This document shows positions 33,535-43,051 of a DNA stretch of 46,734 bases, in pieces. The position numbers and the translations under genes were made by a program. A model generated the notes under the pieces. It did no database searches. It saw nothing but the letters and a program-made list of their open reading frames with translations, and was not told where the DNA came from. This DNA is from Lachnospiraceae bacterium (lineage in GTDB: Bacteria > Bacillota > Clostridia > Lachnospirales > Lachnospiraceae), in NCBI GenBank assembly GCA_015056795.1, contig SVFO01000033.1, forward strand, positions 1 through 46,734, read 5' to 3'. The number at the start of each line of letters is the position of its first letter. The first letter of the stretch is position 1.

Positions 33535-34635
33535 TTATTCCGCCCCCTTTCCTGACACCACGAAGCCCGTGGGAAGTCTCCAGGAGGAGGTCGAATAATA
33601 GAGCGTTACGCTCGTCATTTCATATTTATCCAAATAATACATGGCGGAGGAGCTGCCGCCATCCAGATTTGCAGCATTCACCGCACCATATTCCTGCATG
33701 ATGCTGACCAGGTCTGCTGCCGTTGCGCCCAGATGTCCTGACGCACCACGACCGTCCGTCACAAGAAGAAGTACCGTTCCGTCTGCCCTCTGTCCGATGG
33801 CCGTTCTGGGATTCGCACCGCTTCCGTTACCGCTGATTTCTCTTGCATTTCCATTGATGATCAGCTTCGTAAAGTGGTTGCTGTCACCATTCTCCTCATC
33901 CTTAAAGCTCACGGCATCGCGAATATGCTCCTCGGCAACCATGCTCTCCACCTGCTTTGCATTCATGCCGCTGAGATCCTTGATGACAAGGATGTTATCC
34001 TCATTGAAGCCGACCATGACGTCGCCCTTCTTGGGATCATTATACTGAATTTCTCCCTCGCAAACCGTTAGGCCCTTGGGTCTGCCGCCCCAGTTACCCT
34101 CTGAAAAATACTCACCGCCATTGATTCCCGCAATGGCATCTGCCTTTTTCACCAGCTCTTCGAGCGTTACGCCATTCTTACTGTGATTCATGTCGGACCA
34201 AGGGTAAATCGTTGCCACCTTCACTCTCGAAGGATCCTTTACAATCATGAGCTTTGCCATATAGGCACGCCCCGTCATCTCGATGATGGCAATGCCATTC
34301 TCATCAAAATCAAATTCCTCTTCCTCGATTGCCGTACCCTCACCGTCACCTTCCTCGCTCGTCTTGATAACGATTAGGTCCGTGTTAACCTCTTCCGTTG
34401 TCTGTGCCATGGCATTTCGGTTTGTGATGGCAAGAATCTCCTCCTCTGAAAAATACCAGGAAGCCAAAAACTGCAACGCGCCCGTCTCCAAAATGGTGGA
34501 GACGAACAGGTCTCTTGCCGTCGCAGACGGTCCATGGCAAATGGTATATAGCGTATAATTCAATCCCATAAAGGTGATCACCAAAAAGGTCACGATCACC
34601 AGCAGGATACGCAACAAAACTTTCCTGACTTTCAT
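33535..34635 (-). CDS. Membrane-anchored phosphodiester glycosidase (NAGPA/DUF2233-type)
   Basis: 366 aa with an uncleaved signal anchor near residues 7-30. Core motifs of the NAGPA family are present: AIAGINGGEYFSEG, GANPRTAIGQRADGTVLLL, VTDGRGASGHLGATAADL and NAANLDGGSSSAMYY. Enzymes of this family hydrolyse GlcNAc-phosphodiesters, removing sugars or cleaving teichoic-acid type bonds outside the membrane. It sits between a GT2-GtrA fusion (52 bp upstream) and an anchored protein (0 bp downstream), pointing to cell-envelope glycopolymer editing. Confidence 0.85.
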   Translation of the reverse strand: MKVRKVLLRILLVIVTFLVITFMGLNYTLYTICHGPSATARDLFVSTILETGALQFLASWYFSEEEILAITNRNAMAQTTEEVNTDLIVIKTSEEGDGEGTAIEEEEFDFDENGIAIIEMTGRAYMAKLMIVKDPSRVKVATIYPWSDMNHSKNGVTLEELVKKADAIAGINGGEYFSEGNWGGRPKGLTVCEGEIQYNDPKKGDVMVGFNEDNILVIKDLSGMNAKQVESMVAEEHIRDAVSFKDEENGDSNHFTKLIINGNAREISGNGSGANPRTAIGQRADGTVLLLVTDGRGASGHLGATAADLVSIMQEYGAVNAANLDGGSSSAMYYLDKYEMTSVTLYYSTSSWRLPTGFVVSGKGAE

Positions 34636-34687
34636 AGAACTCCTCTTATGTCTTCACTATCTATATTTTTACCTCTTCGGTAAATGC

Positions 34688-35740
34688 TTATCGAAATACC
34701 CAATGCTGCTGAATGCGGAAGCTGATCATGAACAGGAACACGTCGACGATCACCTTCAGCCATACCTCCAGCGCTGAGCCTGCGTCACAAAGCGCGCTGA
34801 GTAGATACACCAATCCATAGGAGCATGCCGTCTGGATCACGCAGAGCGTATAGTACCGCACAAGCGTCTGCTTCACGGGTGCCTCACTTCGAAAAACAGC
34901 CTTCCTGTTCAGCGTATAATTGACGATGGAAGAAACGGCACGCGCAGGAAATACTGCAAAGGCAAGCTTCATCCAGCGAGTCATTTTGTCCTCTAAAAGG
35001 AACACCAGCACCGTAAAGATCAGGTAATCCACCAGGCAGGATGCGGCGGAGCTGAACATAAAGGAAAGGATGATGCCGTAGATACGGAAGGAATCGCGCA
35101 CGGGATGGAAATGCGTGGATTTATTTTCCTCAATGTAGACCGTCTCAATCGTCACCTCATGAAAACGAATCCGGTCACGCTTTAGGGCAAAGATCATCTC
35201 CGTCTCATATTCAAAGCGCTCTCCGCGCACTGTCGTCATCAGCTGTAAATACTTTGCCGGAATGGCGCGAAGCCCCGTCTGCGTATCAGAAAGGCGAATG
35301 CCACAAAAAAGGCGAAGCACCATGCTGGTGATTTTGTTCCCCATGCGATTGTGCTTCGGCACATTGGGAAGGTCAAAATTTCGGCATCCAAAAACGACGT
35401 CACCTGTCTGCGCCATCTTCTCCGCACAGGCCTTGATATCCTTGGGCGTATGCTGATTATCGCCGTCCACCGTGACAACACCAATGCCATCCTTGCGATG
35501 CTCTAGGATATACGAAAAGGCTGTCTTGAGCGCCCGTCCCTTGCCACGATTGACCTCGTGGGTTAAAACGGTAACCTCAGGATGCGTTGCTGCCTCCTCA
35601 AAGGGTGCAAGGTGTGCCTCATCACTTCCATCGTTCACAATCACAATGTCCTCAAACCCCTCTGCCAAAAGCCCGCGAACTACCATATTCAATTTTTCAT
35701 CTGGGTCCAGCGAAGGCAGGACAATCGTAATTCCCTTCAT
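34688..35740 (-). CDS. Fused GT2 glycosyltransferase (DPM1-like) and GtrA flippase-like protein
   Basis: 350 aa from the ATG at 35740 (AAAGGA upstream). The first 225 residues are a family-2 glycosyltransferase with VTVDGDNQHTPKD (DxD motif) and DTQTGLRAIPAKY, like polyprenyl-phosphate mannose/glucose synthases. Residues about 230-350 are a four-TM GtrA domain (SSIVNYTLNRKAVFR and ISFRIQQHWVFR are typical). The fusion would load a sugar on undecaprenyl phosphate and move it across the membrane for envelope glycan decoration. First gene of an operon with the phosphodiester glycosidase. Confidence 0.9.
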   Translation of the reverse strand: MKGITIVLPSLDPDEKLNMVVRGLLAEGFEDIVIVNDGSDEAHLAPFEEAATHPEVTVLTHEVNRGKGRALKTAFSYILEHRKDGIGVVTVDGDNQHTPKDIKACAEKMAQTGDVVFGCRNFDLPNVPKHNRMGNKITSMVLRLFCGIRLSDTQTGLRAIPAKYLQLMTTVRGERFEYETEMIFALKRDRIRFHEVTIETVYIEENKSTHFHPVRDSFRIYGIILSFMFSSAASCLVDYLIFTVLVFLLEDKMTRWMKLAFAVFPARAVSSIVNYTLNRKAVFRSEAPVKQTLVRYYTLCVIQTACSYGLVYLLSALCDAGSALEVWLKVIVDVFLFMISFRIQQHWVFR

Positions 35741-35834
35741 GACAATTCCTTTACTACGATGATTACTCAGGGGCTTGCCGTGAAACCCCATTAGATTATC
35801 TTAGCATTTTTTGTCTAAAAACACAATAAGGGAT

Positions 35835-35862
35835 TTCACATTCCTCCAAAACGTGGTATGCT
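35835..35862 (+). promoter_or_regulatory. Promoter candidate of the PIG-L gene
   Basis: TTCACA (35835-35840), 16-nt spacer, TATGCT (35857-35862), about 75 bp before the ATG. Confidence 0.4.
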
Positions 35863-35937
35863 GATGTAAATTAAGAAACACATATGTCTTGCTTGTCAGG
35901 CAGGCCTTATCGCTAAACCATAAGAAAGGTACCTCTC

Positions 35938-37296
35938 ATGAAAAACAAAATTCGGGCAATCATTTGCCTTTGTATTTTTACGTTTTGCATCTTATTCTAT
36001 ACGCAGCCAGCTTATGCAAAGGAGCTGACGCCGCAAACCACAGGAAAGGGCAGCCGCATCACCGTGACGGCCAAGGACGGTTCGCCCATCGGCGCCATTT
36101 ATGTCAAATGGAATAAGGCGGTAACGCCCTACACGCTGATCACGGACACGGAGGAGCTCTCCTGCGGTGAATATGGCTTCCTGCATGAATTCATTGCCCT
36201 AGATAATCCAAGCGCAAGCGTGACCTTCTCTCTGCCCGAGGAAAATCCCATGGGCATTTATCAAATCCGCATCTTTACGGACAATGAGGTCCCTTCGGAC
36301 GTGCAAATTTGGGAGCCTCCCTGCGAGCGCCCTGACATTCTCCTCATCTCCTCCCACGCGGATGATGAAATTCTTTTTATGGGAGGCATCATTCCGAGCT
36401 ATGTTCCCCAGGGAGCAAGGGTACAGGTTGCCTACATGACGGAGTTTTGGAGCACGACGCCCGTGCGTGAGCATGAAAAGCTGGACGGTCTTTGGGTGGA
36501 CGGGCTTCGCACCTATCCCATCTGCGGAAATTTTAAGGACATGTATTGCGATGATTTTGCAGATGCCCAGAAGAAATATAGTCTCGATGACATGACGGCG
36601 TTTGTCGTGGATTGCATTGACCGTCTGGAGCCTCAGATTGTTGTCACGCATGACTTTAACGGGGAATATGGTCATGGCTTTCACATGCTGACGGCAAAGG
36701 CCGTGGAGCAGGCGTTGGCGCAGGCCTCGTATGATGTTCCCAAGGCCTATTTCCACCTGTATTCCGAAAATAAGATTCACATGGACCTACATGTTCCCGT
36801 GGAATCCCTTGGCGGCAAAACGGCGCTGGAAATCGCAAAGGATGCATATTTACAGCATAAGTCCCAGCAGTGGTGCTGGTTTTATGTCTCTGATACCTAT
36901 AAATACAGCGTAGCTGATTTTGGACTTTACAAAACGACCGTGGGCGTGGACGAGAACAACTCCATGCTGGAGCACCTAGTTCTTCGCGCGGAACAGGAAC
37001 GCATTGCCGAGGAAGAACGCCTGGAGCAGGAGCGCTTAGAAAAAGAGCGTTTGGAAAAAGAACAGGCCGAAGCCGCAGAAAAAGAAAAGCTCGCCAAAAT
37101 TGACGAGCAATTAGCTGCATTTCAAAAAGAGGCCGAGGACAACGCCCTCAAGGCTTCCGAGGAGCTGGCGCAAGCGGAACAAGAACTGCAATCCGCCCGC
37201 CTCCGCACCACCATTATTGTAGTGATCGGTGTCATACTACTTTTCATCTTGTCCACATTCTTAATTATAACGCTAAAAAAATCAGTACAAGAATAA
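35938..37296 (+). CDS. Exported PIG-L/LmbE-type deacetylase with coiled coil and C-terminal anchor
   Basis: 452 aa. Signal peptide with cleavage after AYA (residue 27), an N-terminal beta-rich domain to about 125, then a PIG-L domain with SSHADDEILFMGG (H140, D142, D143 as Zn ligands/base) and THDFNGEYGHGFHM for the remaining metal site. These enzymes remove acetyl groups from GlcNAc-type sugars. Residues about 345-420 are a Glu/Lys-rich coiled coil with LEKERLEKE repeats, followed by a TM anchor near 423-445 and a short basic tail. It would be tethered outside the membrane, its long coiled coil spacing the enzyme away. Divergent from the GT2/NAGPA operon, so both probably serve the same surface polymer. 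Confidence 0.85.
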   Translation: MKNKIRAIICLCIFTFCILFYTQPAYAKELTPQTTGKGSRITVTAKDGSPIGAIYVKWNKAVTPYTLITDTEELSCGEYGFLHEFIALDNPSASVTFSLPEENPMGIYQIRIFTDNEVPSDVQIWEPPCERPDILLISSHADDEILFMGGIIPSYVPQGARVQVAYMTEFWSTTPVREHEKLDGLWVDGLRTYPICGNFKDMYCDDFADAQKKYSLDDMTAFVVDCIDRLEPQIVVTHDFNGEYGHGFHMLTAKAVEQALAQASYDVPKAYFHLYSENKIHMDLHVPVESLGGKTALEIAKDAYLQHKSQQWCWFYVSDTYKYSVADFGLYKTTVGVDENNSMLEHLVLRAEQERIAEEERLEQERLEKERLEKEQAEAAEKEKLAKIDEQLAAFQKEAEDNALKASEELAQAEQELQSARLRTTIIVVIGVILLFILSTFLIITLKKSVQE

Positions 37297-37319
37297 AACA
37301 TCTCTGCAAGCTCAAGTTT

Positions 37320-38762
37320 TTAACGATGCTTACTCCAGACAAGCGGCGAGAACAGCACGATCATGGGCAGCAGCTCCAGACGTCCTGCCAGCATGTCGAA
37401 CATCAGCACGACCTTGGAGAACGCGCTAAATGCGCCAAAATTCCCTGTAGGGCCTACGACATTCAATCCAGGTCCAATGTTATTGATGGTCGCTGCAACC
37501 GCCGTAAAATTCGTCGTATAATCAAAATTATCTAAGCTAATCAAAAGCACGGAGCCAGTAAATAACAGCGCGTAAATTACGATAAACGTGTTTACGGAGC
37601 GAATGGTCTCATGCTCTACAACTCTTCCATCCATCTTGATCGTCTTTACGCCATGCGGATGCTTAATCGTAAAGATTTCCTTGACTGCGGTTTTCACCAT
37701 GATAATCAATCTCGAAACCTTCATGCCACCGCCCGTACTGCCGGCGCAGGCACCGCAGAACATCAATCCCACCAAAATAGCGCAGGAAAAGGCTGGCCAT
37801 TCATTAAAGTCTGCCGTTGAAAATCCCGTGGTCGTAATAATGGATGCCACCTGGAAAAATGAATGCTTCAAGGCTTCCAATGGATTCGGGAAAATATGGC
37901 GAATGTTGTAGGCAATCAATAGTCCGCTCGCCAAAATGACACCCAGATAAACCTTCAATTCCTCGGAATGCCAAATATCCTTGATCCTCTTCACCAAAAT
38001 CAGATAATAAATGTTAAAGTTTACGCCAAACAGGATCATGAAAATCGTAATGATCACCTGCTGCGAGGATGCATAGGAACCAGCGCTAGTATTCAGAATA
38101 CCAAAGCCACCCGTACCAGCCGTTGCAAGGCTTAAGTTTACTGCATCGAAGGGCTTCATTCCGGCAATTAACAAAAGCACTACTTCCAGCACCGTCAAGA
38201 AGGTATATACGCCGTACAGAATCATGGCCGTGTTCTTTACCCTAGGTACCAGCTTTTCCACGGAAGGGCCCGGGCTCTCCGCCTTCATCAGGAACATGAT
38301 GTTTCCGCCGCGCAAAGGAAAGACTGCAAGCACAAATACCAGAACGCCCATACCTCCAATCCAGTGTGTAAAGCTTCTCCAGAACAGACAGCAATTGGAC
38401 AGTGCTTCCACGTCGCTCAGGATGGATGCTCCCGTCGTGGTAAAGCCTGAGATGGCCTCAAACATGGCATCCTCAAAGCGAGGAATCTCCCTGCTGATCC
38501 AAAACGGCAGGGCACCAAAAAGACTCATGGCGATCCAGCTGATGGATACGCTGACAAAACCCTCCGTCGCATAAAAATCATATTTCTTCGGTTTCCGAAT
38601 CACCATGCAACCGCCCAAAATCAGGCACGCCGCAGCACAAATCAAAAAGGCAAACGCACTCTTCTCTCCGCAGACAAACCCGATCAGCATGGGCAGACAT
38701 AAAAAGATGCTTTCAAAACACAATACCGCCCCGAGGATGTATCGTATCATGGAACGATTCAT
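37320..38762 (-). CDS. trkH: TrkH-family potassium uptake channel subunit
   Basis: 480 aa, about ten TM helices, matching TrkH/KtrB. Four pore loops are recognisable: SGFTTTGASILSD, LATAGTGGFGILNTS, ASIITTTGFSTADF and ATINNIGPGLNVVG, the selectivity-filter positions. It conducts K+ (and is gated by the TrkA RCK protein). The gene begins 28 bp after the trkA stop and has a strong AAAGGAG site. It converges on the PIG-L gene with 23 bp between stops and no clear terminator. Confidence 0.93.
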   Translation of the reverse strand: MNRSMIRYILGAVLCFESIFLCLPMLIGFVCGEKSAFAFLICAAACLILGGCMVIRKPKKYDFYATEGFVSVSISWIAMSLFGALPFWISREIPRFEDAMFEAISGFTTTGASILSDVEALSNCCLFWRSFTHWIGGMGVLVFVLAVFPLRGGNIMFLMKAESPGPSVEKLVPRVKNTAMILYGVYTFLTVLEVVLLLIAGMKPFDAVNLSLATAGTGGFGILNTSAGSYASSQQVIITIFMILFGVNFNIYYLILVKRIKDIWHSEELKVYLGVILASGLLIAYNIRHIFPNPLEALKHSFFQVASIITTTGFSTADFNEWPAFSCAILVGLMFCGACAGSTGGGMKVSRLIIMVKTAVKEIFTIKHPHGVKTIKMDGRVVEHETIRSVNTFIVIYALLFTGSVLLISLDNFDYTTNFTAVAATINNIGPGLNVVGPTGNFGAFSAFSKVVLMFDMLAGRLELLPMIVLFSPLVWSKHR

Positions 38763-38790
38763 AGCTTATCTCCTTTAATGTCGTAAATTT

Positions 38791-40149
38791 CTACTCCTCA
38801 AGAATGTCTCCGATATCCTGCAAGCCCAAATGCGTTGTCACGATAATGACAGAATCGCCTGGCTGAATCTCAGTTTGACCATCGGGAATGATTAACTTAT
38901 CATTTCGAATTACGGCACCAATCAGGAGTCCTTTTTTCCTCTTCATCTTGTACAGCGGAATTCCCGTCACCTTCGAGTTATCCGTTATGTAAAATTCCAG
39001 TGCCTCAACCTTATCATCATACATCCGATACAAGGTCTTCACGTTGCTGCCAAGGGAATTCTTGGTTGCTCTCGAATATCGAAGGATCTTCTGCGCGGTT
39101 AACAGCTTGGGATAAACTACGCTGTCAATCTCCAGATTATGAATGACCTCATTCAGCTGCTCGCGGTTGATCTTGGTAATGACCTTACGGCTCACCTTTT
39201 TCTTCGCCATCAGGGACAGCAAAATGTTCTCCTCGTCCATGTTCGTAAGTGCAACAAAGGAGTCCATGGTATCAATTCGCTCTTCCTTCAGGAAGGTCTC
39301 ATCACTTCCGTCACCATTGATAATGGTCGCATGAGGAAGCTCCTCGCTTAGCACTAAACAACGCTCAGGATTTTTCTCGATAATCTTCACGGCGATGCCC
39401 AGGTTATCCAGCATCTTCGCAAGATAAAGCGTAATCTTACCGCCGCCGATGATCATGGTATTCCGCGCACGGTTCGTATTCATGTCAATTTTTTCGAAAA
39501 AGCCCTTCGCCGTCTTTCTCGCCGTTACCATGGAGACAATATCTCCAGATTTAAGAATAAAATTACCATCAGGGATGGCAACCTGTCCCTCTCGATCCAC
39601 GGCACAAATCAGGAAGTCTCCGCCGATCATGGCATTCACGTCACGCAGGACCTTTCCGTCCAGCTTGGAATCTGCCGGAATCTTAAAGCGAATCATCTCC
39701 ACCTTGCCGCCTGCAAAGGAATCAATGCCAAGCGCACTGGGGAATCCAAGGAGAGAGGCGATTTCTGCCGCTGCCGTCTGCTCCGGATTGATGATCATGG
39801 AAAGACCGAGCTCCCTCTGCAGGAAGCGCTTCTCCTGACTGTACATCGGGTTACGCACTCTAGCGATGGTTTGGCACTTAGATGCCTTTCTGGCGATCAC
39901 ACAGCAAAGAAGGTTTAGCTCATCATACTCCGTCACGGCGATCAGCAAATCCGCCGTCTCGATGCCCGCCTCCTTCAAAACACTATAGCTTGCGCCGTTT
40001 CCCACCATACCCATGACGTCATAGTCTGTTGCAAGCTGACGAACGACGTCTGGCTTAATGTCAACGATACAAATATTATTATCTTCTTGGCTAAGGCTCC
40101 GTACCAAGGCCGTTCCGACCTTACCTCCGCCCACGATTACGATATGCAT
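38791..40149 (-). CDS. trkA: TrkA, RCK-type potassium uptake regulator
   Basis: 452 aa, two repeats of TrkA-N (Rossmann) plus TrkA-C. First nucleotide-binding loop VGGGKVGTALV (residues 5-15), second IIGGGKITLYLA (near 230); each is followed by its RCK-C domain. It binds NAD(H)/ATP and gates the TrkH channel at the inner face of the membrane. Length matches E. coli TrkA (458 aa). Operon trkA-trkH. Promoter TTTACA-17-TATACT lies about 50 bp upstream. Confidence 0.93.
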   Translation of the reverse strand: MHIVIVGGGKVGTALVRSLSQEDNNICIVDIKPDVVRQLATDYDVMGMVGNGASYSVLKEAGIETADLLIAVTEYDELNLLCCVIARKASKCQTIARVRNPMYSQEKRFLQRELGLSMIINPEQTAAAEIASLLGFPSALGIDSFAGGKVEMIRFKIPADSKLDGKVLRDVNAMIGGDFLICAVDREGQVAIPDGNFILKSGDIVSMVTARKTAKGFFEKIDMNTNRARNTMIIGGGKITLYLAKMLDNLGIAVKIIEKNPERCLVLSEELPHATIINGDGSDETFLKEERIDTMDSFVALTNMDEENILLSLMAKKKVSRKVITKINREQLNEVIHNLEIDSVVYPKLLTAQKILRYSRATKNSLGSNVKTLYRMYDDKVEALEFYITDNSKVTGIPLYKMKRKKGLLIGAVIRNDKLIIPDGQTEIQPGDSVIIVTTHLGLQDIGDILEE

Positions 40150-40196
40150 GTCTCACCCTCCAATTAGTCATTCCCATAAAAACACATACAAGAGTT

Positions 40197-40225
40197 AGTA
40201 TAGCACTTTTGCGGGAAGGTGTAAA
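40197..40225 (-). promoter_or_regulatory. Promoter of trkA-trkH
   Basis: Minus-strand TTTACA (40220-40225), 17-nt spacer, TATACT (40197-40202). Confidence 0.75.
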
Positions 40226-40243
40226 GCATACAAGCCTTTTGAA

Positions 40244-41086
40244 TTATTGGATCTGTTCAATGATGAGATTGCTGCCAGCTAAAAACTGTGACGCACCAGA
40301 GAATGCCCCTGAAAGACTAGTCCTAACGTCATCTACCGTATCTGCCTTAATATCGTCAAAGAAAAGAATGTTAGAAGCCACCCCAAGAACTCCCTCTTCA
40401 TTTTCAGCGGCAGTGACAACCAAGGGATATGCATCTTCATAGACATACAAAAGAATCTTAGGGTCCTTTGCCAAGCCACTTGCCACAAAGGATTTTCCCG
40501 TACTTAACAAGCTGCCAATGGCAACGGTTTCCACTTTTGTCATTCTTTGATTCATGATAGTGATTATGGAACTCGCGATGCGACCGCGCAGTTCGTTTTG
40601 CAGCTCATCAGATAAATCATTGACCGATAAACTTTTGTCAACTGCTTCCGCCCAAATCAGGTTGATAAATTCCTCCTTCAATGTGATCACATAAATCTTC
40701 TGAGGCTTTGTATAATCTGCTGCCTTCAATTTTTGAAAATATTCAGACTCTGCAAGGCTGGAGGAATATCCCATGACATCTATATAGGTATCACTTTGGA
40801 TTTTTTCCATCATCAAATCCAACACCTTTTGCCCATACCCGAGCAGCTTCTCGTTCACTTCGCTTTCTTCCACTGAGCTTACGGCATCATTTCCCTGCTT
40901 GCCATCCTGGCTATTGCCTTCGGCACCCTGTGACCCCTTCTGTTCTTCCTGCTGACTCTTGCTCGCACTGCCATCAGTACCATCATTTGCACAACCGCCG
41001 AAAGAAAGTACGAATGCCATCAGCGATACAATAATCAAGAACTTTGTAATTCCTTTTTCCTTTTGATTCTTCAATTTCATAAACAT
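40244..41086 (-). CDS. Lipoprotein of unknown function
   Basis: 280 aa. Basic leader (KLKNQKEKGITK), hydrophobic stretch and lipobox LSFGGC with C32, then a Ser/Gln/Gly-rich linker (residues 36-66). The mature part is mostly helical, with two segments of about equal character (SVEESEVNEKLLGYGQKVL and the later NELRGRIASSIITIMNQRM). No known family. Anchored to the outer face of the membrane. It stands alone between trkA and the tocopherol-cyclase-like gene. Confidence 0.7.
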   Translation of the reverse strand: MFMKLKNQKEKGITKFLIIVSLMAFVLSFGGCANDGTDGSASKSQQEEQKGSQGAEGNSQDGKQGNDAVSSVEESEVNEKLLGYGQKVLDLMMEKIQSDTYIDVMGYSSSLAESEYFQKLKAADYTKPQKIYVITLKEEFINLIWAEAVDKSLSVNDLSDELQNELRGRIASSIITIMNQRMTKVETVAIGSLLSTGKSFVASGLAKDPKILLYVYEDAYPLVVTAAENEEGVLGVASNILFFDDIKADTVDDVRTSLSGAFSGASQFLAGSNLIIEQIQ

Positions 41087-41159
41087 ATATCATGCGATCC
41101 TTTCCATCCTATTATACGGCCCTTATATATTTGCGCTCGCTTTTTAACCTTTACGTTGC

Positions 41160-42008
41160 TCAGTTAGGATATTCATATTCAAAGGTCGCCTGGTCGGTCA
41201 CAATTTGGAACACCTGATTCTCACCGATCCAGAATTCATAGGATGCCTTACAGGTGGCACTCTCGCGAATCGTCCTGACCATGCTGCCACTGACAGGTGC
41301 CCGCAGGGCCTTTCCTTCCGCCTCAATCAGTCTCACCTTGAGAGTATAGTTCCCTTGGGTAATGGTTGCACCGCCATCGCAGATTTCCTGCGCCTTCGCG
41401 CCTAAATAGGTCGCAATGCGATATTCCTTTCCCTGCCAGTATATAAATCCAATGACACCCGTAAACCGAAAGCCTGGGAAGGGAATGTCCGCAACGGAAA
41501 GCATCAGCGATCCGCCCTCCCCAAGAAAGCTCTGCGTCCAGAGATACTCCTTCGGGAAGGAGCGTCCAGTGTCACCCTCCCAATAGCCCTGCGCATTTTC
41601 AAACACAAACTCCTCTCCATTCACGATCAGCTTCCCATTTACGAGATGCTTCACGCTACCCACCATATGCCTGCATTCCATGAACGGAATCATGGCAAAT
41701 GGTCCCATGATGTCATATTTCAGAGGCGTGATCGGTCCAAACTCTAACTGCCCCTGAATGGATAACTCCGCCGTATTCACGTCCACCTTTACGCCTCGTC
41801 TGCTGAAGCGGTTTTTTCCGATCTTGATCAGGCTTCCCTTTTGGAAATAGGCTTCCTTGGTAAATTCAGCCACCCATGCGCCCTCGTCCGTGATGACCTG
41901 CAAAGAGCAGCTTCGTTCCTTTCCATCCCCGTGCGTTGCCGCGATCAGCGCGATCGTCTGCGTCTCCGACTGACATTTATAATAATATCCGTAAAAATAT
42001 CCCTGCAT
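41160..42008 (-). CDS. Tocopherol-cyclase-like protein
   Basis: 282 aa from the ATG at 42008 (AAAGGGGAAG upstream). Beta-rich, with GYFYGYYYKCQ at the start, WEGDTGRSFPKEYLWTQS near residue 150 and FTGVIGFIYWQGKEYRIATY near 195. These match the tocopherol cyclase-type domain of bacterial proteins whose function is unknown; a bacterium of this kind makes no tocopherol. No signal peptide. The gene follows the PARG-like gene by about 75 bp on the same strand. It may act on a lipid-like or prenyl substrate; that is speculative. Confidence 0.7.
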   Translation of the reverse strand: MQGYFYGYYYKCQSETQTIALIAATHGDGKERSCSLQVITDEGAWVAEFTKEAYFQKGSLIKIGKNRFSRRGVKVDVNTAELSIQGQLEFGPITPLKYDIMGPFAMIPFMECRHMVGSVKHLVNGKLIVNGEEFVFENAQGYWEGDTGRSFPKEYLWTQSFLGEGGSLMLSVADIPFPGFRFTGVIGFIYWQGKEYRIATYLGAKAQEICDGGATITQGNYTLKVRLIEAEGKALRAPVSGSMVRTIRESATCKASYEFWIGENQVFQIVTDQATFEYEYPN

Positions 42009-42082
42009 TCGCTTCCCCTTTCCCATGCCATCCTGCATACTGGAATAGCGCAGGTTTCAGATCATTTTGGCGTTATATGTCA

Positions 42083-42916
42083 TCAAATAGGCTCATAGGT
42101 ATGATAGCTAGCCGTGTCACGAAATTGCTCTCGAAAGGCCGTAATGTTTTTCCCGTCCTCCTTGCCATAGATGGCAAAGCAAACCTTTTCAAAGCATTCG
42201 CCATAGCTCTCGTCCACCAAGACCTGCTTAAAATAAGCTGCCACGTCCTTGGGATTATTTCCGAAGGCACCACATCCCCAGGCACCCAGCACCAAGTTTT
42301 TATAATCATGCTTTGCCGCCACGCGAAGCATAATGCGAATTCGATTCACCATGGTTTCCCTGATGAGCGTGGAAGGTGCGAGCAAGGCCGCACCGCGTCG
42401 GTTTGGCGCGGGAATCGTGATTACGCCCACGTGAAACGGCTCCTTTAAAAGCTCACATTTTTCATTACGAAATACCAGTACGTCGGGCGAGAGCAGCATG
42501 TAATCCGATTCCACCGCACTGATTCTGGAATTGTTATAACGGTACATTTCCGCAGCTTCCCGAGAATGAATGGACGCATAGAGCGTGCTGCATCTGCACA
42601 GCGCTTCCTCCTGCGCCGTTGCACCCATCAAAAAGCCACCGCCAGGCACGTGCGCATTGGCAAAATTCATAACCAAAGGATTCTCGTAGCGCTTGGCCGC
42701 CTGAAAGGAATCCGCATTGATGACCTCATATTCACAGGGCTCTCCGCGAAATTTCTCGCTAATGTCCCACACCAGCAAATCCTCGCCCATCTTCGGAGAA
42801 ATCACCAGCACATTATCATAATTCGCCTTTGGAAATGAAATGGTCTGCCCGTCCACTTGATAAAATTCTTCCTGAGAAATTCTGACAGTTTCCTTTGCAA
42901 TTTGAATCAGGTTCAT
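42083..42916 (-). CDS. Bacterial PARG-like ADP-ribose hydrolase (TIGR02452-type macrodomain)
   Basis: 277 aa. The PARG signature is intact: VPGGGFLMGATAQEEALCR with GGG at residues 92-94 and catalytic QEE at 102-104, and GAWGCGAFGNNP as the phosphate loop near residue 215. This microbial PARG family removes ADP-ribose from proteins (or poly-ADP-ribose). Start ATG with GGGGGGAG. No ADP-ribosyltransferase is adjacent, so the source of the modification is unknown. Confidence 0.88.
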   Translation of the reverse strand: MNLIQIAKETVRISQEEFYQVDGQTISFPKANYDNVLVISPKMGEDLLVWDISEKFRGEPCEYEVINADSFQAAKRYENPLVMNFANAHVPGGGFLMGATAQEEALCRCSTLYASIHSREAAEMYRYNNSRISAVESDYMLLSPDVLVFRNEKCELLKEPFHVGVITIPAPNRRGAALLAPSTLIRETMVNRIRIMLRVAAKHDYKNLVLGAWGCGAFGNNPKDVAAYFKQVLVDESYGECFEKVCFAIYGKEDGKNITAFREQFRDTASYHTYEPI

Positions 42917-43051
42917 ATGTCTCCCCCCTGTCTCATCATTGAAACTCCTCTGTTCCTCTGTCCTTTACAAATTTAAGGTTATCATCTCCATTGGTAAGAA
43001 TCAAGTCCTTTCGGAAATCTTTCCATCTTCGAGTTCCCACTGTCAGCATGT

